Shown here: piece by piece, positions 1 to 14,100 of the stretch
How positions within the stretch are numbered: the stretch's first letter is position 1
Layout of the letters: every line of letters starts with the position of its first letter
Origin: Trichoplax adhaerens
Lineage: Eukaryota; Placozoa; Uniplacotomia; Trichoplacea; Trichoplacidae
Direction of reading: 5' to 3'
NCBI RefSeq assembly: GCF_000150275.1
Contig: NW_002060947.1
Coordinates: 7,992,482 to 8,056,481, forward strand
Length of the DNA stretch: 64,000 bases
Notes under the pieces: model-generated
The model's input: the letters and a program-made list of their open reading frames with translations, nothing else
The model's database searches: none
Told to the model about the DNA's origin: nothing
Program-made: the position numbers and the translations under genes

Positions 1-603
1 CAAATAATTACACAATATAAGTGATGCTATTTGGTGATTAAGTATTGATGGAAAAAAAACAAAAATAAATAAAACTATTGCCTTCGTTGTAAGGATGGGA
101 AAGGTAGACAACATCGATCATGAAAATTACAAGTACACATATTATAATAATTGATTACAATATATAGTAATATAGGTAATTTAGAATGCCTAGTTAGTAA
201 ACGTATGAAACGGGTAAGAATTTATTGATCAATAATGTAATTAGTGTGGTCTAAAAAACCATAGTGAAATTTTTTCGTTAAATAGCAGAATTTGAAATGA
301 CGTATGTTGGTGATTGATTAGAAGTTATATAATCAGCTTCTGATGTGCCGTCGTCATAAATTACAGTATGCGATGCAACACGTAATTTAACGATGCCAAC
401 TCCAAAAGCTGTTCCCTATGATTCAAGAAAGAGATTTTAAATAAGGAATCACTTTCAATAGTTTAATGAGGTAAAAGGAAATGATACGATAGCATAATGG
501 TTATCAGAACACTGCATGTTGAAGTGTAAATATCGTGAAGTAGATGTCTATAGGTGCTAGATAGAGTAATGCAAATTAAAAATTTTTTTCCATCCAAAAT
601 ATT
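1..603. other. Intergenic, 3' flank of the synaptogyrin-like gene
   Basis: AT-rich sequence downstream of the minus-strand gene that ends at 604. I see no ORF with coding character, no RNA gene and no clear repeat. It should include the 3' UTR of that gene. Confidence 0.5.
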
Positions 604-1014
604 TCATTGGTCCAGTACTTTCTTAGTCTTATTAATACTACTTACCCAGGATAAAATACAAAGAAAGCTAAAAGCAAGCCCAGCTTTGACATTATCGATT
701 ACATAACCCGCTAGCAAAGTCCTATCGGATTCCGACCATCTACTAATTAGGTACCAAAAACCAATAAACCATAATAAGACAAAGACAAAGTCTACAATGA
801 TATCGATCACCAGTAATTTTCTCTCCATATTAAAGTCTTGTAATCGTCCAAGGTAGATATCAAAGTACAGAAATAGTATTACGGCTAGGATGGCTACAAC
901 ACTTAATCCAAATTCGTAGTTGCATGTATTGGAATCGACATTACTAATTGGGCAGTCTCCATGGTTGGCTGCCTTAGCAGTTGCCACACAACCAATCACA
1001 ACCAGTGAAAATAC
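604..1014 (-). CDS. SYNGR: Synaptogyrin-like four-pass membrane protein, terminal exon (partial)
   Basis: Synaptogyrins are four-pass MARVEL-domain proteins of synaptic and other small vesicles. On the minus strand an acceptor (ATTTAG) at 1015 opens an exon reading VFSLVVIGCVAT, which matches the usual WVFSIVVFGSI start of synaptogyrin helix 1 just after a conserved intron. It continues with a luminal loop containing two Cys, helix 2 (GLSVVAILAVILFLYFDIYL), helix 3 with the family hallmark LLWFIGFWYLISRW (usual form LWFVGFCFLTNQW), and helix 4 (AGLAFSFLCILSWVSSI; usual AFSFFSIFSWG). It ends KKVLDQ and a stop at 604-606. The short first coding exon, which should encode the cytosolic N-terminus, would lie above 1014 and I could not identify it. 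The C-terminal tail is short for the family. Identity rests on remembered family motifs, not an alignment. Confidence 0.8.
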   Translation of the reverse strand, partial: VFSLVVIGCVATAKAANHGDCPISNVDSNTCNYEFGLSVVAILAVILFLYFDIYLGRLQDFNMERKLLVIDIIVDFVFVLLWFIGFWYLISRWSESDRTLLAGYVIDNVKAGLAFSFLCILSWVSSINKTKKVLDQ

Positions 1015-4000
1015 CTAAATAAAATAAGAATAGAACAGAAATATACAATCTTTGTTAGGGTTATGGTGAATGTACAAATGCTAACTAGTTAATCAAAATA
1101 CGAGCTGGTTGGTAAATACTATACTAATCTGATATCTATTCCCGATAGTCTTTAATGACAGTGTGTGCCTTAAAAAACTGCAAGTATAAAATTTCAGTTA
1201 TACCATTATGCAGAATTAAAATCAGGAGATGTTTTAAAGTCTTGGAAAAACTCCAAATATGAATCGCCTAGTAGTCAGATTTTGATAGAACGGTGTTAGC
1301 ATTGATCTACAGTATCAACTTTGTAAAGTCCTTCCTATAAGCAACATAAAGAAGCTTAATTTTGTAGTGTAAATTACGTAATTGTAGGATAACAATTTCT
1401 AGTTGAGAGTAGCAATAAGCGGTAAGGTTGCGTAGAATTGGAGGATTACAAATCTTGACCGATCAGACATAAAGAAAGGAAACACACTCAGTTTGATGGC
1501 CATAATTATGATTTAAAATATCATAGCAATCAGTATAAATTCGACGGGTTATTAGATGTTACTACAAATGATCATCTAGTAGTCCAGTGAATAAATGATA
1601 CCCTTCCTCATAATTGCTATACATCACGGTTTCTCTCATAACTTTGTTAAAGTAATGTCGTAGCAGATCAGTAGACTAGCAATCGACTAGTTTCATATCT
1701 ATCCTACAAGTCGGAAAGGAAAAGATCATACTGAAGGTGATGGGATAATGGATCCAAAAAATTTGAAAAAATTACTTTCATTATAGTTTGATAGATACTG
1801 TAAGTTAACTGTGGCTACTATTCCTTCACTTTTCCATCATTTTGACAGAATAATATTGTTTCGATGCAGTAGGATGAAATCGCCATTAACTGATTTGATA
1901 TTTACCCTAATGATGAGGGAAGATATACTGTAGATGTTATTGGGCTAATCAAGCTAGAAAATTTTGCTCAATGATGTCTAATAAATAATAAAGGAAAACA
2001 TGTGTTCACCATTGCTATTAATTACTCATTTTCTTATAGATTTGATAAAATGATATTATTTCAGTTCGATTGGATAATAGCACCGTTGTCTAATTTCATA
2101 TTGATCCTGACATTGGAGAGGGCATTGAAGTTGAAGATATTAATTAGAATGAGAATTTTCTAAAATGACAGTACCATCATATCAATATTTTGATACTACT
2201 TGCATAATTTACATGGATTGTTGTAAAATTAAATCATTTCAATCTACTGGCATCGTGTAAGAACTGACCAAGTTCACATCTCTCGCGGAAGTTGCAAATG
2301 GCGTGGATGTTGTTAGAACTGATCAGAGTATCGATATATCAACGAATATATGCTATCCAATGAAATATTGTGTCGAAGGGTTGACTAAGTCTATGAATCA
2401 TTTAGTGCCACATCTCTTGGACGAAATGGCATGGCTTCCAATTTGAAAAGTACAGTATAAATAGCTATGACTTACCAGACAAACAATTCGACAGGTAACT
2501 TGTGGCTTCTTAGCGTACCAACTTAAACGAAAAGGTCTGATCGCTTGATCCCGGAAACAATTCATCATCAAGGATCCAATCAATGTGAAGGATGCTTCAA
2601 CACCGATCTGCGATTTCAGTAACTGTGTTTACCTTCAAGACTTGTCACCTAATGTCCAACTACTTGGCTACCTTTACTCGCTCAAACTTATACCGTATAC
2701 TGCAGTGTCTCCTCACTAATTCTATAATATTGAATCCAAATGGTCTGGAGATACGATATCCGTTGAGCGAAAACGATGACGTCGTGGAGATGTTCTGTTC
2801 TTATGTTCCCAATTAGATTTAGTTTTAATGGGAGATAATAGAATCTAAATAATCATAAAAACAAGAACAGATAATATCTGATTATATATCGATTAACTAT
2901 CTCGGAATCTTTTGTACAGTTATTTAATGAATTCTAAAATTTAGAAAGCTAAACAATGACCCTAGGGATTGGATTGCAGGCTTGGCAAAACGATGCCGTT
3001 GTGTAGTTATTCCTATTTTATCGATAAAAACAGTCCTATGGTTAGATAAGAGGGCAAATTGGGTGAAAATGATGGGGAAAATTTCGATATTGCTCATGGA
3101 GAAAATTAGTCATAGCGATTTGCTAACGTGATATACTGTATAACGATAACCAACAATCTTAGATAACCTTCTATTACTATCAAGAAGAATTCTCTCATTT
3201 CATATTACTATTGAAGGGAAACACGGAAGAGATTGGGTTGCTATAGATGTAAAACGATCAATAATGCTATAGTAAACATTTCTCTATAGCCATTTAATTT
3301 CAAATCAGTCCTAGAGTAGAAATAATTAAGAAGAACACAATAACGCTATTGGATATGATTACCAATGCGGTGAGGACGACTTGCTATCTAATGTTCTACA
3401 AAATTAGGCAAGTCGTTGGCTTGCAGTCTGGTCAGAAACGATCAAGGATGACATTATGAAGATTATTGATATTCTATGTTTCAAATCACTTCTGGAGCAG
3501 TTGGATAACCCGATAATAATAATAATAAAAAAATAGCCGAACTCACAACAACAACCACAATATTGTCGTTACCTTTTAATGATGACTACTACGGCCAGAG
3601 CTAGCTTCAGCAAGGAGTAGGATGCGATTGACTACGGGTTATGCAGATGTCTAGGATGAAGTGGAGAGTTCTACTAGGCAAGAGTTCTTGGATCTAGTCG
3701 CATCAGAGCGGAATCGATTGGATTTGGTTGTTGAATGCACACTGCGTGTATAATTAATCACTTGTTAAGTTAGTTAGCACCTTACCCTTATTTATCGTCA
3801 ACAGATTTGATTGATTAGAACAGTGCTAGTCCTACTGGCTAGTGCATGAGGGAAAATACTCTACGAACTGCTGTACAAAGCAGCCAAATCAAGTTGCAGT
3901 CTTGCTAGCAAACTGTTTTGTAGAAATGAATACGTGATCATACCTAGTACCAAGGACTACTGGATATTAGGCCTCGGCACAATGGATAATTACTGTATCG

Positions 4001-4940
4001 AGGAGTTCATGCCATAGTAGAGCATAGGGCATTGGGCTACCATGACTACAAGTGTATTTTGAACAGCAGTAGTCCATGAGAATATAGAAAGTTATACAGT
4101 GTACTATGGATAAGGATAAGCCACTATATGACATTGCATATAGTATGCTTTATGTCCTATAGGAAGCTTTTAATGGCAAAACATTGTAGTTTGTTGAGGA
4201 AATTGGAGATACTGGCTGGCATACTAGTGGATGGATGAAAGGAGTGCAAAATTGTGCACAGTGCTAACGGTAGCAGGCATGAAATGTTTCCTTAGACGAT
4301 GTATACGAGCATATATCCAATGCAGAAGAGTTCGATAGCATGGTATTTCTAAATATTATAGCCGATGCTTTAAATTAGTCTACTATGGAAAGGAGAGGAG
4401 AGGATCATTGATAGCCAGAATGGGCATGCTGATCCATCCACGATGGATCAATGTAAAGTAGTCTAGAGAAGCAAGTGCAGTATAGGCAATGAATGATTTC
4501 CTTGCACAGTAGCTCATAATATGCAAAGTTGGATATTCCCATTTCAAAATACTGGCCAGCTACGTTAGCTTGCTAACTGCAGGTAGAGGTATGAAACACT
4601 TCCGTAGACAGAGGTCACTGAATTGTAGATAATCGAACACGCTTTTCCTGGTTTAACCCTATATCTTGAACCCTAGATTCTTGACACTTGACCTTTGCTT
4701 ACCTACAAAGAGATAAACACCAATCAAGCCTTAGATAACATTGTATACAAAAACTCCTCCAGCCGGCATCCTTGATTAGAGTCTGACTGATATCCAATTT
4801 CTTCTCTGGCATTTTTGATAGGGTTGCGTCGCTCATTTTTATGATAATTTTGTATTAGCCAATGTTATCGAGCTTAGGCTAACATTATCGATAGAATTAT
4901 TGCAAGAGAGAGAGTGTAGAAATCAAGATCGATCCACGAC
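1015..4940. other. Long intergenic or intronic stretch with diverged repeats
   Basis: No convincing exon was found in these 3.9 kb, although the missing 5' exon of the synaptogyrin-like gene should lie here on the minus strand. Two old diverged repeats are visible. One pairs roughly 1830-1920 with 2035-2115, both passing through a 'gataaaatgatattatttc'-like segment followed by 'gatgaaat/gataatag'. Another pairs about 4279-4300 with 4590-4613 (atgaaatgtttccttagacg and a variant). The small ORFs here have no recognisable protein character. Confidence 0.4.
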
Positions 4941-7853
4941 ATGATCGTATTACAAGCCATTAAATCTATTTCTCCATCATCCGTTTGTAAACAATTATTG
5001 GGGTATACTTCATCGATAAAATGTTTATCTAATCATGGCCGATTATATCAGCGATATTGGATAACCAGTTGTAGGCTACAAACAACATCAGTCGAGATTA
5101 ATGAAAGTGTTAAACCTTACGAGGACATTCCTCAACCTAAACGTCTTCCTCTTATTGGTACTGCTCTAGATTATTTTCGCAATGGGCGTGAAGGATTAAA
5201 GTATATCTATAAAATCAATCGTCAACGATTTGAAGAGCTTGGGCCAATCTATCGTGAAGCTTTATTTGGCATCGATTTAGTTTATGTTTCCAAGCCTCAA
5301 GACGTCGCGGCAGTCTTTCGTAGTGAAGGCAAATATCCTGAAAGACCGTTAAATATATTTCAAAAATTAATTGATTATCGTTCACATCGCAAGATGCCTC
5401 TTGGCGTATTATTAGGGTAGGTCAGTAAAACGAACGAATAAAAATATAATGCAGATATAAATTACATTTCTATCGATAAAGACACTGGAATTATTTTAAC
5501 TTGAAGAAGATAGTGAAAATTTCCGTCAATTTCTTTGTATCGCATAATATTTTCAACATAAATTGGACAATAATAGCATAAGAATTAACCCTTACTCGTA
5601 CAATCGGACATTTCATCTTTATAAACAAAATATAAAGTAGAGAAAATGGCAATCATCTATCGTTCGTAATAGTTATCGTTGCCATATTTTCAGCTACGCC
5701 TTACAATTATACAGCAATACAAAAACTACTTCAGCATGCTATAATCTCAAAATATTCTTTCTATCTTTAACACAATTTTAAAACTTTCATATCCGCGTAG
5801 CACATTAACAAGTGTAAAACCACCCGGTCCCATATTGTTGTTGTAAATAAGTAAAAAAAATTTTTAACTTTTGTCATACTAGGATGTTAAATACATTAAA
5901 TAGATTTCAATCCAAAGAAATATTATTTTCGATAAAATTAATCGTTTTGCCAGATGAAAGTTATCTGCTAATAGTCTAGCAAGATATTTCAATCTGATCT
6001 TATATCTTGCGTATAGTGGGGACGAAGCATGGCGACGAGCCAGAAGTGTTATGGATAAGAAAATGATGAGACCAAAAGAAGTGTTAGCATATACTGAACG
6101 AGTCGATGGAGTCTCACAAGACTATGTCAAGAAATTACTTCGTCTCAGAGGCGAAAATGGTATCGTTCATGATATTGAAAATGAAATGTTTAAATGGTCC
6201 ATGGAATGTAAGTTACACTTTATGGCGGTACATCATGCAAAATGCGACTAGATTATTAACTGAGGCAAAATATAAAGTAATCATTACATTACTAATGCAT
6301 ACTTGAGCTTACAATAAGTACTAAGTAGATATGTGTAATAGGCGAATTAACTATAATTGATGGTTGAAAACTGAAGTAAACTAAAAGACGATTAGTTTAT
6401 TTATAAACGACGATATAATTTATCATAGTATGATAGTAATTCGATCATTGATAAGAATTTTATCTGTCTTATCCTATTTATATAGCTATAGCAACAGTAC
6501 TATTCGAAAAGCGATTAGGAATGTTTAACGATCCAGTTGATCCAGATGCTGAATATTTCTACCAATCTTTGGCCAAAATGTTTACAAGCTGTCATTCATT
6601 AACCTTTGCACCGTACAACATTTTTAAAAAGAAGCAATGGTGGAATGAATTTTTACTTTATAGCGATCGAATTTTCAATTACGGAAGCCAAGTTATTAAT
6701 CAAAAATTGCAAGAAATTAATAATAAAGCCAAAGAGAATAAGGACGTACAAGATTCTGAGGAAACGGAATTCTTAGCTTATATTTTAAATACCAAAAAAT
6801 TAAGCTTAAACGAAATTAATGCTAACATGATGGACTTGTTTATAGCTGGTGTTGATACAGTAAGTTAAATCGATTATCCTCTTTCTATGCAGTATACGTA
6901 TGAAAACAATTTTCGTTGTTTAGACTGCCAATACTGCTTTATGGTTATTGTATAATCTCGGAAAATTCCCTGAAGCTCAAGTAAAGGTGCGTGATGAAAT
7001 ACGACAGGTTGTGCCAGATGGAGAAAAATTAACATCTGAAATGATTAATAAAATGCCGTTATTAAAAGGATGTGTTCGAGAAACATTACGGTAAGTTGTA
7101 GTATAACATGACAATATTTACAGGTATATCATGTATATCGGATACTGTATATAGAGAGATTCTATATCCTAGACAAGTATTTAAAATACCTCAGCTGTAA
7201 TTCTATTTTGATCAACTCTCGGAAACTGTACATGTATATTGTATAGGCTATATCCGGTAGCTCCATCTGTTCCACGAAAGGTTAAGCAAGATACCGTTAT
7301 TGGTGGCTATCAAATTCCAGCAGGAGTATGATTTCAATTATTGACCGATATAGCTAGATGTAACGAACAGTCACTATATTCGTCATTTAAGTATTTGAGA
7401 ATCTCCTGATGCAACTTATTACTGACACTAAAATCGATCTATTACTGTAGACTTTCGTAACGGCAGCATCCTATGCAATAGGCCGAGACTCGGAATTATA
7501 CAGTGATCCGGATAACTTTAAACCGGAGCGATGGCTTCGTGACAGCGAAGAAAGTGCAGGAGGTTATAAATTCACTCCATTTGGGTTTGGACCTAGAATG
7601 TGTCTAGGGAGGCGTATTGCAGAATTAGAATTGGAAACATTGCTTGTGCAAGTAAGAATACGCCTATACTAGCGGTATTTTTATTTAGCATGCTGTATAT
7701 ATATTTATAAAAATTGCAATTTTTTATTCATAATCATAGCTGCTACCCAAATGCTCTATAGAGGTAAAGAATGAAATAGAGAATAGGCAGACAACTCGAA
7801 TGATTTTAGTACCTGAAGATCCGATGCTATTCGAGTTAAAAGATTACCAATAA
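4941..7853 (+). CDS. Mitochondrial-clan cytochrome P450 (CYP-A), 7 exons
   Basis: Heme-thiolate monooxygenase. Exons 4941-5416, 6017-6207, 6486-6859, 6924-7090, 7247-7325, 7451-7651 and 7740-7853; phases agree throughout and give 533 aa. The first about 50 residues are rich in Ser, Lys, Arg and Gln with no acidic residue, as in a mitochondrial presequence. They are followed by a proline-rich hinge ([10 protein letters not shown]). Other motifs are helix [12 protein letters not shown] (the mitochondrial-clan form), helix I AGVDTTANTALW spanning the exon 3/4 junction (about 342-353), helix K ETLR (400-403), PERW, and heme loop [13 protein letters not shown] with Cys about 480. Mitochondrial-clan P450s receive electrons from a ferredoxin and oxidise sterols or other lipids; the substrate is unknown here. 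Intron positions and most exon lengths match the array at 33-61 kb, so it is a paralogue, but it is more divergent and lies 25 kb away behind unrelated genes. No inactivating change was seen. Confidence 0.95.
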
Positions 7854-8637
7854 ATTAATCATAAATACCGTATAGTATAAGATTATAAGCGAATATGGAA
7901 CTAACTTAATTTTCAGCTTGTCATAAATAGCGATGATAGCAAATACTTTATGTTTTACTCTCTTGCAATAAGTATTAGCACTAAGGAATCTTTAGTAGTA
8001 ATTTGAATAGATTTGAAGATTATTTCATGACCTGTAACTGTTTAACAAATCACTTTGTGTTAGCCTTATTTATTCTGTTCTTTTTTAGTTTATCTTTATA
8101 TTTTTAGCAGTGTTTATGTCAATCACTTTGCTATAGCGTTATCGAGAAGAAATGCAATAAATAACTTCTATTTTGGTTGTGCTATGTGTTTACTGTCTAT
8201 CTCGCTAATTTCTACTTTTGATAAATGTTCATGCAATCTTTGAAAGAGCTTCTTCCATCTTGATTCTTATAAAAAGACATTGGACGCAGCTCTCACCTAC
8301 TTCTACTTCAACTAGATATAATTACTTGATTATTTGATTAGAAAAATAGAAATAGCGTACTGCAATCCTGTGTAGGTAGTCTTGCTCCTGTTTTAATAAT
8401 ATAGTGTAGCTCTTGCGCTAGTTCAGCTAGCATATTTTTGTACGGATCAACAGAAGATGTAAATGAAGTATTTCAACATCGATGAATGAATTATGAATAG
8501 CGTATAAATATATATATATCTATAGTTGATCTTCAATACTAATATCAATTATTTGCCAAAATAATGTAATATTAGCCAAAATACTGGAGTATAATAAAAA
8601 TTGGAGATTCTATTATAAGGAAATAAGTGCCCAATCC
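7854..8637. other. Intergenic, 3' flank of CYP-A
   Basis: AT-rich sequence between the CYP-A stop codon and the first tandem-repeat block. No exon or RNA gene was recognised. Confidence 0.5.
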
Positions 8638-9506
8638 TCCTACCATAATTCGCTCAAAATCTGATAATGCAATTTTAATATTATCGAGCCTAGGATAAAA
8701 AAACTGCTCTCTAACTGCTTCTTAACTAACTCAGTAGTATAGCATGTATAATTAAATCGAATCTATTTCTAGGCTACATATAACATCATTTTACCGTCTT
8801 CAATGTTAGGGAAAGTCGTGAGAAAATCGCTGATAAGCAGCTCTGTAGCTGACTTATAACCTGCATTATATTCGTATTTATTTCCATCGCAATTTATCAT
8901 GACTTAGCACTAACTATCTACAGCTAATCTCTTGCCATAATTCGCTAATAATCTGGTAATGCAATTTGAACATTATCGAGCCTAGTATAAAAAACTGCTC
9001 GCTAACTGCTCTTTAACTAACTCAGTAGTATAGCATGTATAATTAAATCGAATCTATTTCTAGGCTACATATAATATCATTTTACTGTCTTCAATATTAG
9101 GAAAAGTCATGAGAAAATCGCTGACAAGCAGCTCCATAGCTGACTTATAACCTGCATTATATTCGTATTCATTTCCATCGCAATTTATCATGACTAAGCG
9201 CTAGCTATCTACAGCTAATCTCTTGCCATAATTCGCTAATAATCTGGTAATGCAATTTGAACATTATCGAACCTAGTATAAAAAAACTGCTCGCTGACTG
9301 CTCCTTAATTAACTCAGTATAATTAAATCGAATCTATTTCTAGGCTACATATAACATCATTTTACCGTCTTCAATATTAGGGAAAGTCATGAGAAAATTG
9401 CTGACAAGCAGCTCTATAGCTGACTTATAACCTGCTTTATATTCGTATTCATTTCCATCGCAATTTATCATGGCTTAGCGTTAGCTATCTACAGCTAATC
9501 TCTTCA
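8638..9506. repeat. Tandem repeat, about 292-bp unit, 3 copies
   Basis: Three head-to-tail units begin near 8642, 8934 and 9226, each opening with 'ccataattcgct'. Each carries the same landmarks in order: 'attatcga.cctag', 'ctcagta', 'tctatttctaggctacatataa', 'gtcatgagaaaat' and 'ctgacttataacctgc'. Units differ by scattered substitutions and one deletion of about 15 bp in the third. There is no coding potential. Confidence 0.9.
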
Positions 9507-10009
9507 ACACTACTGAAAAGATTTAGGAGAAAATTGCTAAATAAAGTCTCCTAAGTTGGAATTATTGACGAATTCGTTAAGACTGTAGACCATCTTGGAA
9601 ATGATATTTAGGCCATATTCATATTAAAGATAGGAATGGTACTAGAAAAGAGTTGATAAATGCAATATATCATATGGATCACAAAAATGGAATTGTATTC
9701 CATAGAGTTAGCAGCTCTATCAGCGATGAATGATACACAAAGGTATGCTTTATATGGAACTGAATTTGCAGTGTTTGTCGTCTACTGTTTGTTTACGACA
9801 GTATCCAGCAAAGGACAAGATGGATGGAAGAGGTTAGGAAAGAGCTTCAGATTTTAGCTTTGGATGACGAATAATTCTACAGATGAACAGATAATGACGA
9901 GCCGAAGGCATCAACAATTGTATCTTCAACAGATCTGCCAATCTCCACGGAATTTCCCCGCTTTACTGGAGCTAATACCGACGCTAACTCCGGCGGATTT
10001 GCATTGTAT
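9507..10009. other. Intergenic spacer between two tandem-repeat blocks
   Basis: Contains a 65-codon ORF (9660-9857) without family resemblance, splice context or codon bias that I can recognise. It is treated as chance. Nothing else was seen. Confidence 0.4.
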
Positions 10010-10830
10010 CCTAGCTGTGCTATCAAATCAAAACTTGCTGTAGTCGATCTTACATCGACTATTTTTGTAGATTAATGGTAAATTAAATGACTCACTATCG
10101 CTCATTGGATAGAATTGTGTAATAGAGCATGTCGAAGGTCTTAATATGTCGAAAAAATCGTTTCATCATGATATCATTGCTGAGAATTTACTCTTAGGTC
10201 CTATCGAATCAAACTTGCTATGCGAGCTCGTATTTAATCTTGCATGGATTAGTTATTTTCGTATATTAATGCAGTAGTCGATCTTATATCCACTATTTTC
10301 GTAGATTAATGGTAAATTAAATGACTTGCTATCGCTCATGCCACAGAATCGTGTAATAGAGTATGTCGAAGAAATCGTTCCATCATGACGACATTGCTGA
10401 GAACTTACTCTTAGGTCCTATCAAATCAATCTTGCTATGCGAGCTCGTGTTAAATCTTGCATGGATTAATTATTTTCGTATGTTAATGCTGTAGTCGATC
10501 TTACATCGACTATTTTCGTAGATTAATGGTAAATTAAATGACTTGCTATCGCTCATTGGATAGAATTGCGTAATAGAGCATATCTCAGGTCTTAATACAT
10601 CGAAGACATCGTTTCATCATGACGACATTGCTGAGAACTTACTCTTAGGTCCTATCAAATCCAACTTGCTATGCGAGCTCGTATTTGATCTTGCATGGAT
10701 TAATTATTTTCGTATATTAAAGATAAAATTAATTTGCTTATAATTGTAATCGCTCATTGGATTGAATAGTTCAATAGAGCATGTCTTAAATCTTAATACA
10801 TCGAAGAAATTGTTTGATTCAGTAGATGGA
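10010..10830. repeat. Tandem repeat, about 215-235-bp unit, 3-4 copies
   Basis: Units are marked by 'gtagattaatggtaaattaa' near 10067, 10301 and 10518, with a diverged fourth copy from about 10717. Shared landmarks are 'cgctcattgga', 'aatagagcatgtc', 'acttactcttaggtcctatc' and 'cttgctatgcgagctcg'. A weaker related segment continues to about 10990. Confidence 0.88.
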
Positions 10831-11156
10831 CTGATAGGTTAATGTCCATGTTAACTCTTGACAGCATCATCAGAATGTTATTCAAAGTTGATATTTAGGT
10901 TCTATCAAATTTGTTATCTTCAGTATTGCATCTATTCATTTCGTAGGTTAACCATAGATTAAATTGCCTACTATCACCAATTTCATTGATTCAAATCGTA
11001 ACTGATCAAAAGGGTCTAAAGTGCTATAGATTGATAGATTATTGTCAATACTGATGATGATGTGAAATTGAAGATTATCCACTTAGATGATAATACCAAT
11101 CTCAGAATCGACAGTCTTGAGCTCATTGCAGAATAGGGTGTGATTAAAATTTTCAG

Positions 11157-14100
11157 ATATGATTATTTATCCTTAACCTGTAGCACTATAGATGTTACAG
11201 AGTGCATTTTAGCTAGTGCTAGCAAACATAATGATAAACCACCGCAACATGTCCTTCATCTTCTCTTTTCGCACGGTGAAGGAAGCTGCACTCAGGTCTT
11301 GGCTGTTGTTGATCAATGTGCTCTCCGTGCTAGGCAATGGCAGGTATCTTAATTAGATGTTTCTATGTAACTTAAAACGAATTTATTGCTTACATTCTAT
11401 TCTTACCATCTAACAGGAACTGATTTATAATGTGAATAAATTATAATATTCTCTTTTATATATCGGTTTAGTCCAATAGCTTTAACGAAAGTATTCTTTA
11501 GCTTATAGTAAATTCTATATCCTGCAAGAGGATACAAAAGTTTTCTAGTTGTTGTAACTCAATTGAATCATTTCAATTTTTAGGAATGCAAAACGTGCAA
11601 TTGCTTGCTTAAACTATTGGTTAAATCGTTAGATAAAAAGCAAGAATGTCAAATTATAAATCAAATGTCATTTTCCACTTTAATGCGTTATTTTAATATC
11701 GCTTATGCAAGCGCAGGTAAATCTACATATGTCATAACATGATTTGCAACACTTATCTTTATACATTGCCATATCAATGTTTACTTTTAATACAACTTCA
11801 ACACTGAAATTTAGATACAAGTGAATGGAAGGAATTTTATCGTTGCTTGACATCGAAAAAGTTATATTGCCTGTTCATGCAATTGAGCTCAAGCCATGAA
11901 TGCCAATTCTGCGCTGACTTTAGAAATCAATTTCCTAATGGTTTAGTTGAGCAAGCTTTAATTAACATTATGTATCAATATCCTAGCGTTGTTAATATTA
12001 CGAGTGATCCATGGTGGTTACTATTAACCAACGAGGAATCAAGCAATACTGGTGTTTCAGGTTGGATAGCAATGAGATGCACTTATATTATCGTTTAATT
12101 AGCATCATTAAAGCTTATGCAATCATTTAGAATTGCGTTCTTACTACGTGTATGTAGAATTTACTTTTCCTGATGAAGATGGAACTTTGCTATTGTTTCT
12201 TCTTGACAGCTGTAAAGAAGAACATATACGTTTAGAGGTATATTAACCTTTTACATGAAAATTGATAGTCTGATACTGTAAATACGGTCCTAGTTAGTGC
12301 TAGATTACAGATACGCGTATGTTAATGACAAAGACTTCCTACATTTATCGTTAATAGGTTATAAAAATTATTCTAGCGACATCCAATCGCCAGATTCGAG
12401 AGGTGCAACCTAGTATGTGTGACAAGAACCAAAAATTGTGGATAATATTAAGATACATATTAAATGATCAAAACTCTTCATTGTGGTACCATTTCTGCGA
12501 AAGTTTTACTAAAGTTTGTGAGCAATATGACGAGGTAAACGGTAATTGGAAATGTAATGGTTATTTCCAAATGGTCGATATTTATTTACATGAAATACAG
12601 TTAAGCAAGCAGGACTGCTCGCTAAATAACTTAAATGTAAAGAACATAATGAGATTGAAACGAAAATTACTGTCAGAGCTATATAAAAGCTATTTTAATA
12701 ACAAAGTAATCAATTACAACAGTGACGTTACCTCTCTCTTATTGGAATTACTTGAACATAATAAAGATACTTATTTATCAATTAATTTCATTCAATTTTG
12801 GGAAACTTTGGCTACCAATGACCATAATTATAGATTAATTTTACAAACTATCATACCGAAGCTGTTGTCCGAAGAATTACGAAATGTTGGCAGCAATTAT
12901 CAGCCACCTAAAAAAGCAATAAGTCTTAAAATGTCAAGAAAACGAAATTCTAATGCAGCAAGTGCTAACGAGAGTGGATGCACTAAAGATCAATATTGTA
13001 CTAGCATTGTTCAGGCGATCATGAATCACGACAAGCTATGGTCCATAATTTATCGAGATGCGTTAAAGAAAGGAAATTATGAGATGTTGACTGATATTGC
13101 AACGTCAAAATCAGAAGTTATTTTACTTGTCACGGCAATGGCTAGATTATCTCTGGCTCAATATCATCAGTACCTCGATATTCAGAGTAGAACATGTTAT
13201 TACTGGAAGTTTAAAAGCCAACAGAATATTGTAACATTTATTGACGATAATCTAATCTTATGCCGTCGCTTTTTAAGGTAATTATTCGCGATAAATTTGT
13301 AGACAAAAATTATAAGCTCTGTTTTACCACAGTCATTTATATGGGTTTATTCTAAAATGTCTACCTGCTTTTATTGCTTATATATACTATAGATATGTCT
13401 CGGAAAGTTCAGAATTTTATTCTTCCTTCGCTTTGGTCTGTTTACTATTAATTAACGAGAAAGCAAATTTATTCTTTCATTACCTAGATAATGAATTAAT
13501 ACGGAGTAACTACAGTAAGATGGAAATAACTTCTTCAAATTTACTATTACTTCATGCTTGGCTAATTCAATCTCGTAGTCAAATTATTCGCATAGATTCT
13601 ACTGGACATCATTTACATTTTATTAAATGTGGTTCTGCTCATTGTAGGAAGGATATCGTCGAAAATTTATGTAATTTGTTGTTACGTTGTGTTAATACTT
13701 TTTCATTATGTAGTTATATTGGCTTGATAGCTACTTTAGACAGCCAACACAACGATTTGATGTCTTATATAATCATAAATGTTGAACCGTTAACAGATGA
13801 TTCCACTGGCTTAGACAACTCATTCATAAACTATTTTCCTAGTTTGAGTTGTGATCAGTCAAATATAAAATACATCGATCGATTGAGATGTACAGAAGAA
13901 GACAAAGTCAAGTCAGAACCTTATTCTTTTGCTATCGTAAGGTCATGTTATTTGGCCTTAAATAACCTTACCCAAGAAATAATGCAAAGAGATCATCTCA
14001 CGGAATCTGCTGACTCTAACCGACTAGCTTCAGATTCCTTTCAAATCGTAGATCAATGTCTTATCGTAAGCTGGAAAATTACTGCCAAATTTTGTGCAAA

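Noticed and set aside
2592-2816. 74-codon plus-strand ORF
   Set aside because: No family resemblance, no splice context and no neighbouring exons in phase; the composition fits random AT-rich DNA.
9660-9857. 65-codon ORF considered as a 5' exon of the solenoid gene
   Set aside because: No donor in a phase that could join 11157, and no sequence character supporting coding.
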